Counted from the stretch's first letter, positions 10,084 through 21,383 are shown. The stretch: DNA of 64,000 bases from Ophiobolus disseminans (GCA_010093685.1 MU006230.1:14802-78801), one strand, 5' to 3'. Program-made: numbers and translations. The notes: generated by a model from the sequence alone, not told the origin.

Positions 10084-10862
10084 CTAGTTATTATCGTTGA
10101 GATGATAGGCATGTGCTTCGCACGGGCAATTTCTCCGAAATTCTGCTTCGCAGCCATTGGGCCCGAGTAGTAGATCTCGAATCCAACAAAGCAGATCGTG
10201 CTCTCTTTCTCTGCTTAAGCCTTGGTCATTAAGAATCCATTCATCCCTACGCTCGCGCCAGCAATAGAACGGGAATTGCAGACGGTTCATGTTCTGGCAA
10301 TTCATCGTAATCTTCTGCATATCGTCCTCAGGGCATTGGAGATCTGCACTGGGCGGTCTCACTCCGTCCACTTTCCGCTTCGCCCATCGGTCGGTTCGGC
10401 GATCGATAATCAAGCCGAAGCCTGGAAGCTTGCGGCGCAGTCGCACGATGTGAGTGATGTCGATCGGGGTTGGGAGGCTGTGAGGGTGGTATTCGTGACC
10501 GAAGAGTTCGAACGCGATAACTAGGCTCCCAACCAGGGGCCCCTTCGCATCGATGAGCCAAGTGTCGATGTAGGCTTGCACACTCTGGAATGGCACGATG
10601 GACCGGAGCGCCGCTTGTAAAAGGGCGCGAACTCGGTGCGGATCTTCTGACATGTCTGGGTGAGAGCGCGACCGCATTCTTTGCGCTCCCAGGGAAGCTC
10701 TTCCGAGTGCCGCGAGTTCTGCGTTAAGAAGATCTCTTCCCCATCCACGCAAAAGCGGTAGATGGCATTGCGGATCTCGCCCGGTAGCACGGTGAAGAAC
10801 GGCGAAGCGGAGTGGTTCTCGTGGTTCAGGCGAACGACCTCCTGCGCATCTTCGTTATCCAT
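10084..10862 (-). pseudogene. LPGEIRN-family protein, frameshifted copy
   Basis: The N-terminal frame starts MDNEDAQEVV at 10862 and holds FFTVLPGEIRNAIYRFC and ALTQTCQKIRTEFAPFYKRRS. The matching continuation (SIVPFQSVQAYIDTWL) is in another frame and runs to a stop at 10084. The two parts together align with the intact paralogue at 27156-28114, with the frame lost near 10605-10612 and no splice signals there. Members of this fungal family have a short F-box-like N-terminal motif and no known function. The copy lies 260 bp from the RIP-affected transposon but its break is an indel, not a RIP stop. A sequencing error is the alternative. An open 71-codon frame just upstream (11041-10826, rich in Lys/Arg/Gln) could be an unrelated shadow or a lost exon. 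Confidence 0.65.
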
Positions 10863-11041
10863 GATGCGCGTTGAGCGGCGAACCTTTGTCGCTGAGCGTG
10901 TTGAAGCTTGTATGCAGTGCGTCGCGTCTTCCTGGTTAGGCGGTCGTCGAGCTCTTCATTGGTCGATGTTTCGCTTGGATCGTCTTGATAACTCTCGTCG
11001 AGTCTGTCTCGGGAGTGTTTCTTCAAATTGGCTATGCGCAA

Positions 11042-12225
11042 TGGGTTTCTAGGTACATGTAAGTGGCAAGATTCGATGTGTGCAATGACAGATGCTTACT
11101 GGTGTACACGGTTCGTGAGTCTCCCTCTCATGTTGGAAGCATTAATTTCCACTGGCGTACAAGCGCTGAAGTAGGTTGAACAAAGTGATGCGGTGTGAGT
11201 GGTTGAAGAAAGTGATGCGTGGAGAGTGGTTGACGGGAAACTGGGGACAATTGCTACACCGCCGTGAGCGAGGTTGCGAGATCATACCTCCAGGGCTGTG
11301 CGAACACTGAGAAGCACGCACTAACAAATGGAAGCTTGAATGTGAGGTTATTTTTCTTCGAGCGGGATCCGAAGAGCGTTATCGATCGTTGTGACAACAG
11401 ACCAAGTCTCAGCGACAGCCTTGTGCATCCTTTCACACCTCAAGATCGATTTACCATCCTATCGCATTAGTCGAAGATCACAACCAGATACAAGATTCGG
11501 CGTAAATATGGCGCTCTGAGAGTATCAAGCTCGAGGGACAACGCGAAGCATTACAAGTTCATTGGTGGTCGCGTGAAGGAGAAAGAAGCCGTCGTAAATC
11601 GCGCGGTGCGGCGTGCTCATGTAGCGTGGGTTGTGGTGCCATCTGATGGACGATTAACACTCCTGAGACCCCTTGATATTGCTGCGAACGTCATCCCTTG
11701 ATCTGTCGTATGCGAGTGTCGGGTTCAGAGAACGCTACGCCACGCTACTTCTCCATACATCCCGAGGTCCAGACCCAACACACCAACCACACTCATCAGC
11801 CACCACCCGCACATGGCACGATCGACACCACAACATCGGCGACATGTTGCGCACGCATGTCTCTGGGTAATCTCCCAGCATTGATGGGGCTGTCCGGCCC
11901 CCTGCTCATTCGCTCGGCTAAAGCCATGTACCACTCCAACGGATTCCGTGCCTGCCATGCCGAAGCCAATCCCGCGTTGGTGGGCAAGCCGAACTTCCTG
12001 TTGCGGAACTTCAGCTCGTACGGCGTTCATGTGTGTGGACGCCATCGAGGGGTGTGGTGTTGGATACCTATATGAGGGGCGTCGCTGGCCGGCAATGCGG
12101 CTCTCGTGTCGCTCTCTTGGTCCTCGTTTTGTTATCGCTATCTGCTCCATATCGATGGGAGACCTTACTAGACGCATCGTATAGATTCTGCTCGCTCGTA
12201 GTAGCAAGGCTGTCTCGTCGCAATC
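11042..12225. other. Intergenic, no supported gene
   Basis: Several open frames on both strands overlap one another, but none shows a known domain or a consistent exon structure. It is the upstream region of the membrane-protein gene that starts at 12226. Two similar 16-18 bp copies of GTGGTTGA(A/C)GGGAAA-like sequence near 11200-11240 are the only local repetition noticed. Confidence 0.4.
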
Positions 12226-12792
12226 ATGGTCGACCAAAATGCCAACTCCCCCCAGCCGATCCCCGAAAAGCCGCTTCCGTCGGGCAAATCTAGCGTTAAT
12301 GAGGCTCTCACGCAGCCTACCGTCATCAAGTCTGGCGAAGCGATGCTCATCATCTCGCTCGTACTCATATTTCTTGTGTGCTGCACGGTCGCAACACACC
12401 TATTTCTTCGACGACGGAAGCGGCGGCGGGGAGGAGCGAAGAAAGAGAAGGTAGAGAAGAAAGGAAAAAAGGCGAAAGCAGTGGTCGAGCCGGAAGCACC
12501 GAAAGAGGAGAAGCATATTGCGGAACTGGTTGGAACGCCGATGTGTGAACTCGGCGAGTCAGACCCAAGACATGAGATGGAGGATGCAGAAGTAGACGAG
12601 CGCCATCTACAACCGGAGAGCGAGACTTCCTCGTGCCACAAGTCGGAAATCGATCCCAGTGAAAGCGAAAGCGAAACTGCGAGCTACGTCGACATTGAGG
12701 CTGAGGCGGGCATATCGTGGTACGACGACTCAGAAGAACGAGTGGAGCCTGGTGACCGGGACCTCGCCATGTACTGGGCTCGAGGGATGTGA
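12226..12792 (+). CDS. Small single-pass membrane protein
   Basis: 188 residues, no intron. An N-terminal Pro/Ser-rich segment of about 38 residues precedes one strong transmembrane helix (about 39-61, MLIISLVLIFLVCCTVATHL), then a basic stop-transfer stretch RRRKRRRGG, a lysine-rich segment and a long acidic Ser/Glu-rich tail. The charge pattern suggests the C-terminal part is cytosolic. I do not recognise a domain; small proteins with this layout are common in dothideomycetes but have no assigned role. The start is the first ATG of a frame with good coding character; overlapping reverse frames are shadows. Confidence 0.65.
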   Translation: MVDQNANSPQPIPEKPLPSGKSSVNEALTQPTVIKSGEAMLIISLVLIFLVCCTVATHLFLRRRKRRRGGAKKEKVEKKGKKAKAVVEPEAPKEEKHIAELVGTPMCELGESDPRHEMEDAEVDERHLQPESETSSCHKSEIDPSESESETASYVDIEAEAGISWYDDSEERVEPGDRDLAMYWARGM

Positions 12793-13995
12793 AGTAACCG
12801 CATCGACACGTAGACTCCAAACAAAGACCATGGGATTGATTCCGTGGCAGTAGCGAAGGGACACCGGCACTCGGACCCAAGAGTGGGCTTCCGCGGCTCC
12901 AAGTTTAGTCACAGTCCCAACGATGACGATTGCGGTGAGCAGTAGTTTGATACTGCTTGTTGACGACAGGTTCTATCCTGGATTCCCGGCAGCCAACATC
13001 GCAGGCTTCCCAAGTGGAGGTTCCGAAGCATCCAGCAATCTGCGCGCATTCTTCTGGATCTTCATCGAAAGCAACGCCACACTATGCCAATTGCCGACGA
13101 GGTGCAGAACCGGGAATTGGAACGCGAGAACTCTTCAAAGCAGCAACCGTTGCGATTCAATCGCACGTTGCTCGACACCGAATTCGACCATGACCTTGAA
13201 GGGGCTCAGCATCGGACACCACCTAGTGTGGAAGAGTCGTGCGGCCGGTCCAAGCTATGCATGAGCTGCTGCTATTGGGCATGTTTCAGCATGGTCCGCT
13301 CTCGAAATGTCAATGTGGTCCAGGGGATATATGTGAGATTCCGGACCCAGCAGGTGGGCATGAGATGAGCTGCACTGCAATCTGGGGTCGACATGGTATG
13401 GAATACAGGTCAGGGATACAAGTAATGCCTGGATACGATCAATACATGCCATAAATGATAAACATACCTCTTGAATTTTCTGGTACCCTTCTGCAAGGAC
13501 CAAACCAAAAGTGCCTGCTTCGTTCTTACTCGTGCTTCTCGAATCTGTCAGCTCGACGCAGACGTCGATATCCATTTTTACAGTACCCAAGAGCACATTT
13601 CCCGTCTCTTGCAAGCCCGCTCATGGCGACATCTCTTGCTGATATTACCATTTCTGCAAAACCTGGTTTGGCGATATTGCATACTTTATGCAGCCACAGT
13701 GACGGTTTCGCAACGCTGGGCATCCATGCGACTGGGTATCGTGACGTGGTATGTAGAAACATTGCGCGAAACATTCAAACAAACATAATCCGTCGTCAAA
13801 AGTACCACACCGCACCCCACAAGATGAATGTGCGTGGAGGTTCGACATGGCGCATCATCCCGCCACGCCCAAAGCAGCAAAGCGCCCCCGAGTTGAGGCG
13901 CAGCACCGCCATCCGATGCACCCGACCCGCCGTCATTCTCCCTGTCCTAATCCGCGACCTCACCACCACCAACCCACCCGTATGCCCGCGCAACA
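12793..13995. other. Intergenic, no confident gene
   Basis: Overlapping short frames occur on both strands. A plus-strand frame from 13084 (MPIADEVQNRELE, 94 codons) has some hydrophilic coding character but no domain or splice partner I can support. The region ends in the promoter of the secreted-protein gene. Confidence 0.4.
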
Positions 13996-14502
13996 ATGCG
14001 CCCCCTTCCCCCCACACTCCTCCTGCTCCTCAGCGCCCTCGCTACAGCCGACGACCTCGTGACCAAGGGCCGGATCAAAGTACAGCTCTTCGCCGCGCCG
14101 GCATTCGTGTCGGAAGTCAGCGTCGACGCGTATAATGGGCTGTGTTTGTCTTTGGATAATAACCTGTGAGACCTACCATTCCCGCCCTAAACAAAAAGAA
14201 GGTATGCTGATAGTCACAGGATCGACGGACGCGTGCAATCGGTGCTAGTCGGCGGACACGATGTAGGCGCTGTGCTGAAGCGGGATGATAGCTGGAATTG
14301 CCGGTTCTTTGAGTGCGTCGCATTACACCACACTTATCTATCTTGTCCATGCGAGGCTAACGAAGCGGGTAGTAACTACGATTGCAAGGAGACTGAAGAT
14401 TGCCTCACGATTCCGGATGGTGTGAATAATCTTGCGAGTATTGGGTGGGGGACACGGATAAGGAGTTTGAGGTGTCGCAACTTTGCGACGTTTCCTTCTT
14501 GA
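13996..14502 (+). CDS. Candidate small secreted protein (three exons)
   Basis: Exons 13996-14165, 14220-14312 and 14373-14502 give 130 residues and keep frame through two short introns. The introns are GTGAGA...CACAG and GTGCGT...GGCTAAC...GTAG. The N-terminus MRPLPPTLLLLLSALATADD is a clear signal peptide with a likely cut after about residue 18. The mature part has five cysteines (CLSL, NCRFF, YDCKETEDC, LRC). Its last part, an aromatic/Cys turn, DCKETEDC, a GVNNLASIGW stretch and a final RSLRCRNF, resembles the two-sheet pattern of small fungal secreted proteins with a beta/gamma-crystallin-like core. That assignment is only suggestive. A role as an effector or cell-wall protein is inference from size and secretion. 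Confidence 0.68.
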
Positions 14503-14973
14503 GGAGTGGGATATTGAGGCGAGGAATAAGATCAATGAATGGGGAACGTGGGCAAGAGGGGACGCATACCGCTAAGAAGGGTGGTGCCGGGTCGAGCCGG
14601 TAGATGCGGGACACGAGAGCGAGAGCGATAAGACTCGTGGCGCTGGATAAGAGGAAGGAAAGAATGCAAGAGCAGAGGCACAACAGGGCAAGGCGTTCAC
14701 GGCGTTGTCGTGCTCGTTCGGTGTCGTATACCCACGCCAACGCGGCATCCTGGATAGCACACTGGACAACAAGCGAGGACAGTGGTGGTAAGATGCAGCA
14801 GTCGAAGTGCTCGACGCTATGCATCTCATCGTTGTGATAGGGTATATATGAGAAGCTTCAATCCAACTACTCAAAATCTCAACATCTGTCGCAAACTATA
14901 CATGCCTTCGTGACCGTAACTCCAGGGGTATTTCCATCGCCGCGATGCTAACTCCGCTCTCCACACATGAAGT
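14503..14973. other. Convergent intergenic region
   Basis: Lies between the 3' ends of the secreted-protein gene and CUZ1. Only overlapping shadow frames are present. Confidence 0.45.
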
Positions 14974-15952
14974 TCATAAATCAATCAAATCCGGCTCTCC
15001 ATCCCCCACACCTCTTAGCAGCACAATCATGTTTCCGTTCCTGCAGGGCTCGCCAATCTTCTCGCCAAACTTGAGCAGCCTTCCACCTTCGACGTGGAAG
15101 ACGCGCAACTTCTCCTCCTCGCCTCCGCCGCGGTTGTTCACGTTCTGGACTTGTAGTGACTTGGCTGCCATGTCGAGCACCCGCCCCACCGTCCAGTCTA
15201 CGTTGTAGAAGAACTTGCCCGTAGGGTATTTTGCTTTAGTGGTGTCGGCTGAGGCTTCAACTTGCAAGTATATGCGCTTGTCCGACGGCACGCTCGCCTC
15301 GCCCTTGGCCGCACGCTTCAGCGCATTCACCTCTGCCTGTGCTGTGGCGGCTGCGGACGACGAGCTCTTCCCCATGCCTAAGAATCCCGACTTCTTGGGC
15401 GTGCCTCGCCGCTTGTCGTCTTCTTTGCGCTTGTTCTCCGCCCACAGCTTCAGCTTTGCCAGCGCGCTCATCGTTTGCTGCCGTGCGCCACTGACGACTG
15501 CGCCTCGCCGCGGTACATTCTTGCAGTCATGGTCTTCGGGCATGCGGTGTTTGAGGCAGTATGAGTGGTTGCACGTTGTGCACTGGTTGGCGGGCATGCG
15601 CGGGGTGTTGATGAGCGTCTTGCAGGAGCTGTCGTAGCATTGCTGCTCGTGGTTGTAGAGGGACGGCTTGGGCGGGAGTGACGACGAGGCGTTGCGTGCG
15701 GCGCGTTGACGGGCCCAGTCGCCGGCTTTGGCGCATTTATGCGCGTGTTCGGTGCGGTGGTCGAGGCAGTACGTTCTATGCATGTTAGCATGCCTCAAGT
15801 GGATGACATAAGACAGGCGCATACCCTCTACAGCTCTCGCATCGAAAGGGTAGGAAGTCGAGGACATGGCAGTATTCCATCTGGCAGTGCGCCCCCACGG
15901 CTTCCACGTCGCCCTTCATGATGGTATAGCTTTCGGCTTCTTGCGACGCCAT
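14974..15952 (-). CDS. CUZ1: AN1 zinc-finger/UBL protein, Cuz1-like
   Basis: Two exons (15952-15825 and 15775-14974) with a 49-bp intron give 309 residues. Joining them restores a first AN1 finger (CHVLDFLPFRCESCRGTYC, then HRTEHAHKC). A second AN1 finger follows (C..SSC..CTTCNHSYCLKHR), then a charged linker, and a C-terminal ubiquitin-like domain (about 215-300: FYNVDWTVGRVLDMAAKSL to NMIVLLRG). Yeast Cuz1 and human ZFAND1 have this order; they bind Cdc48/p97 and the proteasome and act in arsenite and stress-granule proteotoxic stress. A matching cytosolic role is inferred. The start is the ATG giving the complete first finger. Confidence 0.9.
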
Positions 15953-16386
15953 GCTTGCGGTGGGGTGGATATTATAGCGACGGTGGCGGTGAAGATGACT
16001 GATCACGCGGTAGTGAAGGGCGAAGGCACGAGAGCGACTGTGGGAGCTGAGCAAGCAGGCGACGAGGACGAGGACGAGGACGAGGAAGCATCCAGAAGGC
16101 GGCGGGCTTAGGCAAACATGGCTGACGAAGATGAAGCTCGCCGGCATGTGCCCTCCGAGAGGTGGCAAGTCGAGCCGAGCCTACGCTAGTGTCAGGGTCC
16201 AACTTTAGCCTCGCAGCCTGACATCGACGTTTGGAACCAGCCTACATCCCTCGTCCAAAAGTGTGCCAACGTGTTTTGATCTGTCCAAGGTCTACACATT
16301 GCGAACCGCGGTGACTACAAATCAAGAAGGAAGGAGTTCAGCAAGCCAATTGATCCCTGTCGTCTCCTCACCTCCCTATCCATCCC
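15953..16386. other. Upstream region of CUZ1
   Basis: Holds a GACGAG hexamer tract near 16058-16085. I searched it on the reverse strand for the missing C-terminal half of the GCN5-like protein (the usual DKSIWMGYIKDYEGG block) and found nothing similar. Confidence 0.5.
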
Positions 16387-17075
16387 TCAATCAACACTCC
16401 CAATCCCCCTCCCCTCGACTCCCACCACACCTAGGGTGATCTCTCTCGTGAATCCCTGCTTCTGAAAGTATCCTATCGCTAGATTATCAGCGTACGTCAG
16501 AAAGTGCTCGATTGGAGATGCGGTCTTGATGTAGTCCTTGAGGTGCGCCATGATGTCCGCTCCATACCCGTGGCTCTGCTGATCGGAATAGATGGCGCAA
16601 AACACAATCTCAGCGAACTTGTGGCTTTGGAACCCCCGAATGGTGATCCCGCCGACGACTTCGAGAGTTCCAGGTTTCAGGATCGCGAAAGAGAGGTGGT
16701 TGGGGTCGTAGACCACGCGGGAGATGTCGGTTTGTGGCATCTCGGGGAGTTGCGTCTGGAAGAGATTGATGAGGCCGGTGAGAATGATTGTGCTCTCTAT
16801 GCTACGGTCGTTGTTGACAACGCGGAACTCAATGAGGCCGTCTCGCTCTTCTATGGCGGCAGGCTTGGATCTTGTCAGTATCTTCTATTGAACCTTGCAG
16901 GTCTTACGTACTCTCTCGATGTATGCGGCCATTCCATCTTGCGGCTGGCCGTCTAGTTCCGCCGGCGGTGCATCTGCATCTTTTAAGGATTTAGTAGGTT
17001 CTCTTTGCAGTTCTTCAGACGCTGCACGTTTCGCGATGCGCAGAGTTCGCTCTGGGATGGCTGGCTGTTGATCCG
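16387..17075 (-). CDS. Truncated GCN5-like histone acetyltransferase
   Basis: The last two exons are clear: about 17075-16912, then a 48-bp intron (GTACGT...CTGAC...AAG), then 16863-16387. They read YIER-PAAIEERDGLIEFRVVNND and on through the Gcn5 GNAT core. The core has the catalytic-glutamate strand KFAEIVFCAI, the acetyl-CoA loop QQSHGYGADIM and HFLTYADNLAIGYFQKQGF. The frame then ends in GVVGVEGRGIGSVD instead of the usual segment after EITL, so the rest of the GNAT fold and the bromodomain are missing. The break coincides with a possible GT donor (CTAG/GTGTGG), yet no continuation is found. A possible 3' splice site (CTAAC...CAACAG) near 17076 means a 5' exon probably exists, but I could not place it. 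It may be a decayed GCN5 duplicate. Confidence 0.72.
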
Positions 17076-17922
17076 TCGTAGATGTTAGTAATATGGACTA
17101 TGGGTAGAAAGGGATGTTGGAGGTGAGCAGCTCGATAAATGAAAGGCGATGTAGTTGAGGATGATCTTTTCGCAGCTTAGGCAAACTGTGCTTTACTGCG
17201 GCGGCAAACTGCTCTTCACTACGACTGCTAGCCCTTGCTATCGAGGCAACGCGACTCGCAGCTAACCAATTCTAGGACTCACTTGCTCTTGCACGATGTT
17301 CACCGCGACGAACTTTGGTTTCCATTGTTCCTTTCGGCCTGTTGATCACTTTGATAGTCGATTTGGACGCATGAAATCACAATCATTGAAGAACTACGTA
17401 GGCATCGTGCGTACTGTCCTTATACTTTTGTCATCATACTTAGGTAGTCTCAAAGATATATTTGAGTCCATCAAATGAATGTAAGTACAGCCAAGTTCCA
17501 AATGCACAGCCATGACCCCTTCCTACTAGCTCGATGCTCAAAGCCCCTTAGTTTCAAGATAATACGAAATAAAGTCTAATATCGAGTTAGGGCCTTACGG
17601 TTACCTTGTTTTGTCACACTTGCTATTCATAGCACACCATTGGACGAACACGGGACGAGTTGCGATGGCGGATATCAATGCTGAACCACAATGATACATC
17701 TCTCCGGACCCTTGAAAAATACCCTAGACACCCGAGATCTGTTCCTTATAGTCAGCAATGGTGAGCTGCCTATGCTTAGGAGCTCAATTGAGGTCTGTTG
17801 CGATGGATCCGTGACACTGCGAGTCACTCACTCTGCTCACGATAGTAGATAATTCAACGCACTATTGAGATGACTAATATACAGTACATAAGAAAACATC
17901 ATCCTCCCTTGATGACCACATC
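17076..17922. other. Intergenic, unplaced 5' end of GCN5-like gene
   Basis: No convincing start exon for the GCN5-like gene was found. A 16-base match to the 3' end of bacterial/mitochondrial small-subunit rRNA is at 17595-17610 (see findings). Otherwise nothing recognisable. Confidence 0.4.
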
Positions 17923-18769
17923 TCACTGACCCTCATTCTGGTATAGCTGAAGCTGCTTCCATTCGCCACCAACAAAGTCCCAGTACGGCTTGAATTCCGT
18001 GATGCCAGGTGGTGCCTCATGTCCAATCTCGAATGGATTTCTACTCTCCCGTCCGAAACTATTTCTCCACTCCGGTGATAGATCGCTGAACTCTTGTATG
18101 TTTGTGTCATGGAGCATGTCTTTTTGTCTTCGGCTAGCTTTCCACATAACCTGGGGCCGCATCGCACTTGATACGTCATCTTTAGGAGTTTGCCGTTTCC
18201 ATCTTGTTCCTTAATTTAGCGTTCACCCTTGTATTCCTCCATGTAGCAGACGACACTTTCAATCTTGAGCTCCGGAAGAATGGCAGCTTGCTTCTTCTCG
18301 TATTGATCTCTAAGAGTGTTGGAATAGACGCCATACTGTTCGTATTCTTTCTTGAATCGGCCCGGAGCTAGTGGTTGACCGTTTTGGATTAAGAGTAGGT
18401 CTAGCATCGTTTGATACTCATCCCGCATATGCGGAGGATAGGCGTGAAGATGAAGCAAATTATTGCCTATCTTTACATACTCTCGAACAGAGTGCTCTAA
18501 ATATCCTTTCATGATATCCTCTCCGGTCAACGGATGAGCTTGAAGTTCTTGTTTGCATGCAATCATGGCTTGCTGGATATCGTGGAGATCTTCATCGACC
18601 GTTGGTCCACCCTCACTCTTTCTCATTTCGTAACTCTATTTTTCCTCTTAAGCTCGTTCAGCGCAACTTCGAACTCTGCTTGCCGATTCTTGATCATGGC
18701 CTCGAGGTTTGAGAAGCTTGGAGAGTTATTACGCTCACGATGAAGGACTTCAGCGGTTACGCGTGGCAT
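17923..18769 (-). pseudogene. Hypothetical protein locus, model unresolved
   Basis: Three reverse-strand segments have good coding character but lie in different frames. They are MPRVTAEVLHRERNNSPSF... from 18769 (heptad-like, Asn/Glu/Lys rich), then 18626-18216 (RKSEGGPTVDEDLHDIQQAM to ...VVCYMEEYKGER), then 18162-17923 (KASRRQKDMLHDTNIQEF to ...QLYQNEGQ). I could not join them with GT-AG introns that keep frame; the first break lies at an in-frame TAG just before SYEMRKSEGG. Either introns are unusual or the gene carries indels. No domain is recognised. The fragments look like one polar, helical protein of roughly 260-280 residues. Confidence 0.45.
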
Positions 18770-20224
18770 AATTTAGACTGTAGAATAAACTTGGTCTCAG
18801 ATATCTAGGAGTGTTTGTATATTGAGCTTGTACTTGGTGATTGCAGGGAGCTAGATGAAGAACCATGAAGGAAGTGGAAAGAAATGCAGAGCTTTATAGA
18901 CATACGCTTTGGCCAACATGATATGCCAGAGTCTTTGAGCTTTTTTCTGAGTCAATATTCATTCTAAGACTCACGCAATGAGTCAACGACGGACGTTTCA
19001 CATGCACATGCGAGGGGCGCTCAGTTCACTTCCGGGTCCACCACACTCCCGAGGTCGGGTTCGTGCGACCACCAACCGACGAACATAGGACCCAAAGCCT
19101 GTGTTCAGTTAGCGGTTGACAGAATCATAGGTATTCGGTCGAGTATGGAGCCTCGATGTGTTCATGATTATGACCGAGAGATAGCATAATGACACGATGA
19201 TGTCGTATGTGGGAGACAAGGCAAAAAGAGGAAGAATGTTATTGTATTGAAAGAGCTACGGAGAGCGATTATATACACAACCAAGATGAGAATCAAGTGA
19301 CAAAGAGTCACGTGAGAGATGCAGTCCACAGTGTACCATGTGAACTGAGGTGCCAGGCTGACAGGTGACTTCGGTGATGTGTTCAGCTCGTCGTACAAAG
19401 AGACATTATCTACGAATAATGGTCAGCATAACGTCAAAACGCTATCAACAGCAAAATGCCATGAAAAAAATGACGAAGTTCCACTGTTTAACCATCGTCA
19501 TCACCACCCCATGACCAGAGAGCGCATGTGCCATGCAGAATCATGTATGACCCAGAGCTCAGGATATCAAAGCTTCTCCTCGATCGGGTTTCGAATACAC
19601 TCGCGACAGGCCAATGAATTTTTCCCTGTTTCTATGCGAAGCCATGTTGTCCCAGCTCCGTGCGCGCCTTGTTGCCCATTCTTTTTGTGTCACATCGTCA
19701 ATGGAAAGGAGGTGACTGCCATCTTTCGGGTCCTTGCCACTCTTTATCACCGCTTGATTTGTTTTCAAGACCATACTTGCACATCGTCACAACTTCGTCT
19801 TGGGTTTGCCCGAGAACAGTAGCATAGAACCTAGTGACGCAGTTAGGTGGAAGTGTCGACATTGCTAGTTTTTCCGATAAAAGCATGTCTTAGCTGTGTT
19901 AATACAAGAAGCGGTTAGATAATAATCGTGTCCGAAAAGTCTGAAATTCAGTGGGGCTGCACAGACTCTTCGAGCGGATTCTGTGAGCGTTGTCGCTAGT
20001 CGGCATTCTGATTTGTGAAAAAATTGGAATGAAAATCGGAAAAGGCGCGTTGCAAGGTCGTTAGTGAAGCTCCAGTGCCAGAGGTGGTGCCTGTCCAGGT
20101 GAGCGCCGGCGTTGGGCTCAATCTAAGCCAGAATCGGAATAGTACAGCGCGCTAACGTTCGGCGCCTTCACGAAAACCAGTCAACCTTGCCGAAACTGTC
20201 GACGCCACAACGTATCACATCACA
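18770..20224. other. Long intergenic stretch before PUS4
   Basis: Two overlapping reverse frames at 19559-19886 (one beginning MLLSEKLAMSTLPPNCVTRF) are out of phase and could be a broken short gene, but there is no domain support. The rest shows no gene. The last 200 bases are the PUS4 promoter. Confidence 0.4.
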
Positions 20225-21383
20225 ATGGCGACTGTCGACGAAACGGTCCTCGAGGGCATCTTCGGTGAGTTGCTGATTCAAAATATTGGCCAATGATACT
20301 GACCATTTACCAGCGGTGGCGAAGCCAGCCTGCACCTCGTCCGGTGATGTGTTACTGAAGCTACAGGCAACATTCGCATCATCATCCACCTTCGCGCCAC
20401 TCTTGCGCGCTCAACCAGAGAGAGCCAGGCAAACTGATGAGCGAGTTTTCAAGATGGGCCACGGTGGCACACTGGATCCACTAGCTAGCAGTATACTCAT
20501 TGTGGGCATCGGAAGAGGCACAAAGCACTTGCAGAAGTACCTGACATGTACTAAAACATACCAAACCGTTGTCGTCTTTGGCGCCAGCACCGACACGTAC
20601 GACTGTACGGGTACTATTGACGAGCGAGCGGGCCACCAGCACGTAACAGAGGAGTTGGTTGAGCAACACCTCGCACAGTTCCGAGGCAAGATCAACCAAA
20701 TGCCACCGATATACTCCGCACTGAAGATCAACGGGGTTAAAGCCTGTGACTATGCGCGGGAAGGCAAAGAGCTTCCACGAGCACTGGAGAGCAGAGAAAT
20801 GGACGTGGAAGACTGCACACTACTCGAATGGTACCCGGGTGGACGGCACGAGTTCAATATTCTTAACGACGATTCGCTTTCGCAAGCGCCAGCTGCTCGG
20901 CTACGCTTGACGGTGTCATCTGGCTTCTACGTCCGAAGCTTCGCGCACGATCTTGGGCGGGCCTGCGCTTCGCGATCGCATATGGCATCATTGACACGAA
21001 CAAGACAGGCGAACTACGCCATCGATGGCGCGACGGGTTCATCGGATCTATTCAGCGCGATTACTTATGCGGACCTAGATGCCGGAGAAGATGTTTGGGG
21101 AGCGAAGCTAAGGCCCCAGCTTGAAGCCTGGGTTGCAGCAAATCCGACTGCTATAGGACATGTCAATGGACGAGACCGAGATGTCAGGCGCAAGCTCGAG
21201 GAGGAGAAGAAGCTTCGACCGAAGCAAAGGTTTCGCGGCGGATGGGTAGCTGACACAAAGCAAGGAAGGATCAAGCAGCAGGGCGGAAAGGGTAAGGGGA
21301 GCGAGAAGCCTGATGCCAACAACACTACGCCAATCGAGCCATCCGGGCACGCAACTGCCAACCAACATGTCGAGGGACTTTGA
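20225..21383 (+). CDS. PUS4: tRNA pseudouridine-55 synthase, Pus4/TruB family
   Basis: Two exons (20225-20264 and 20314-21383) with a 49-bp intron give 369 residues. The first exon supplies MATVDETVLEGIF, which joins AVAKPACTSSGD, the usual TruB entry. The catalytic aspartate lies in GHGGTLDPLASSIL, followed by KTYQTVVVFGASTDTYDCTG and the thumb region QMPPIYSALKINGVKACDYAREG. GFYVRSFAHDLG is the later TruB motif. The C-terminus is a lysine/glycine-rich tail. The enzyme converts U55 of tRNA to pseudouridine, in nucleus and mitochondria in yeast. Length fits Pus4. Confidence 0.94.

Noticed and set aside
11725..12399. 224-codon reverse frame overlapping the membrane-protein gene
   Set aside because: Arg/His-rich composition without domain; overlaps the start of a better plus-strand gene with a clear membrane helix.
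19379..19822. 147-codon plus-strand frame
   Set aside because: Composition is not protein-like, it overlaps two reverse frames with equal support, and it has no domain or promoter context.
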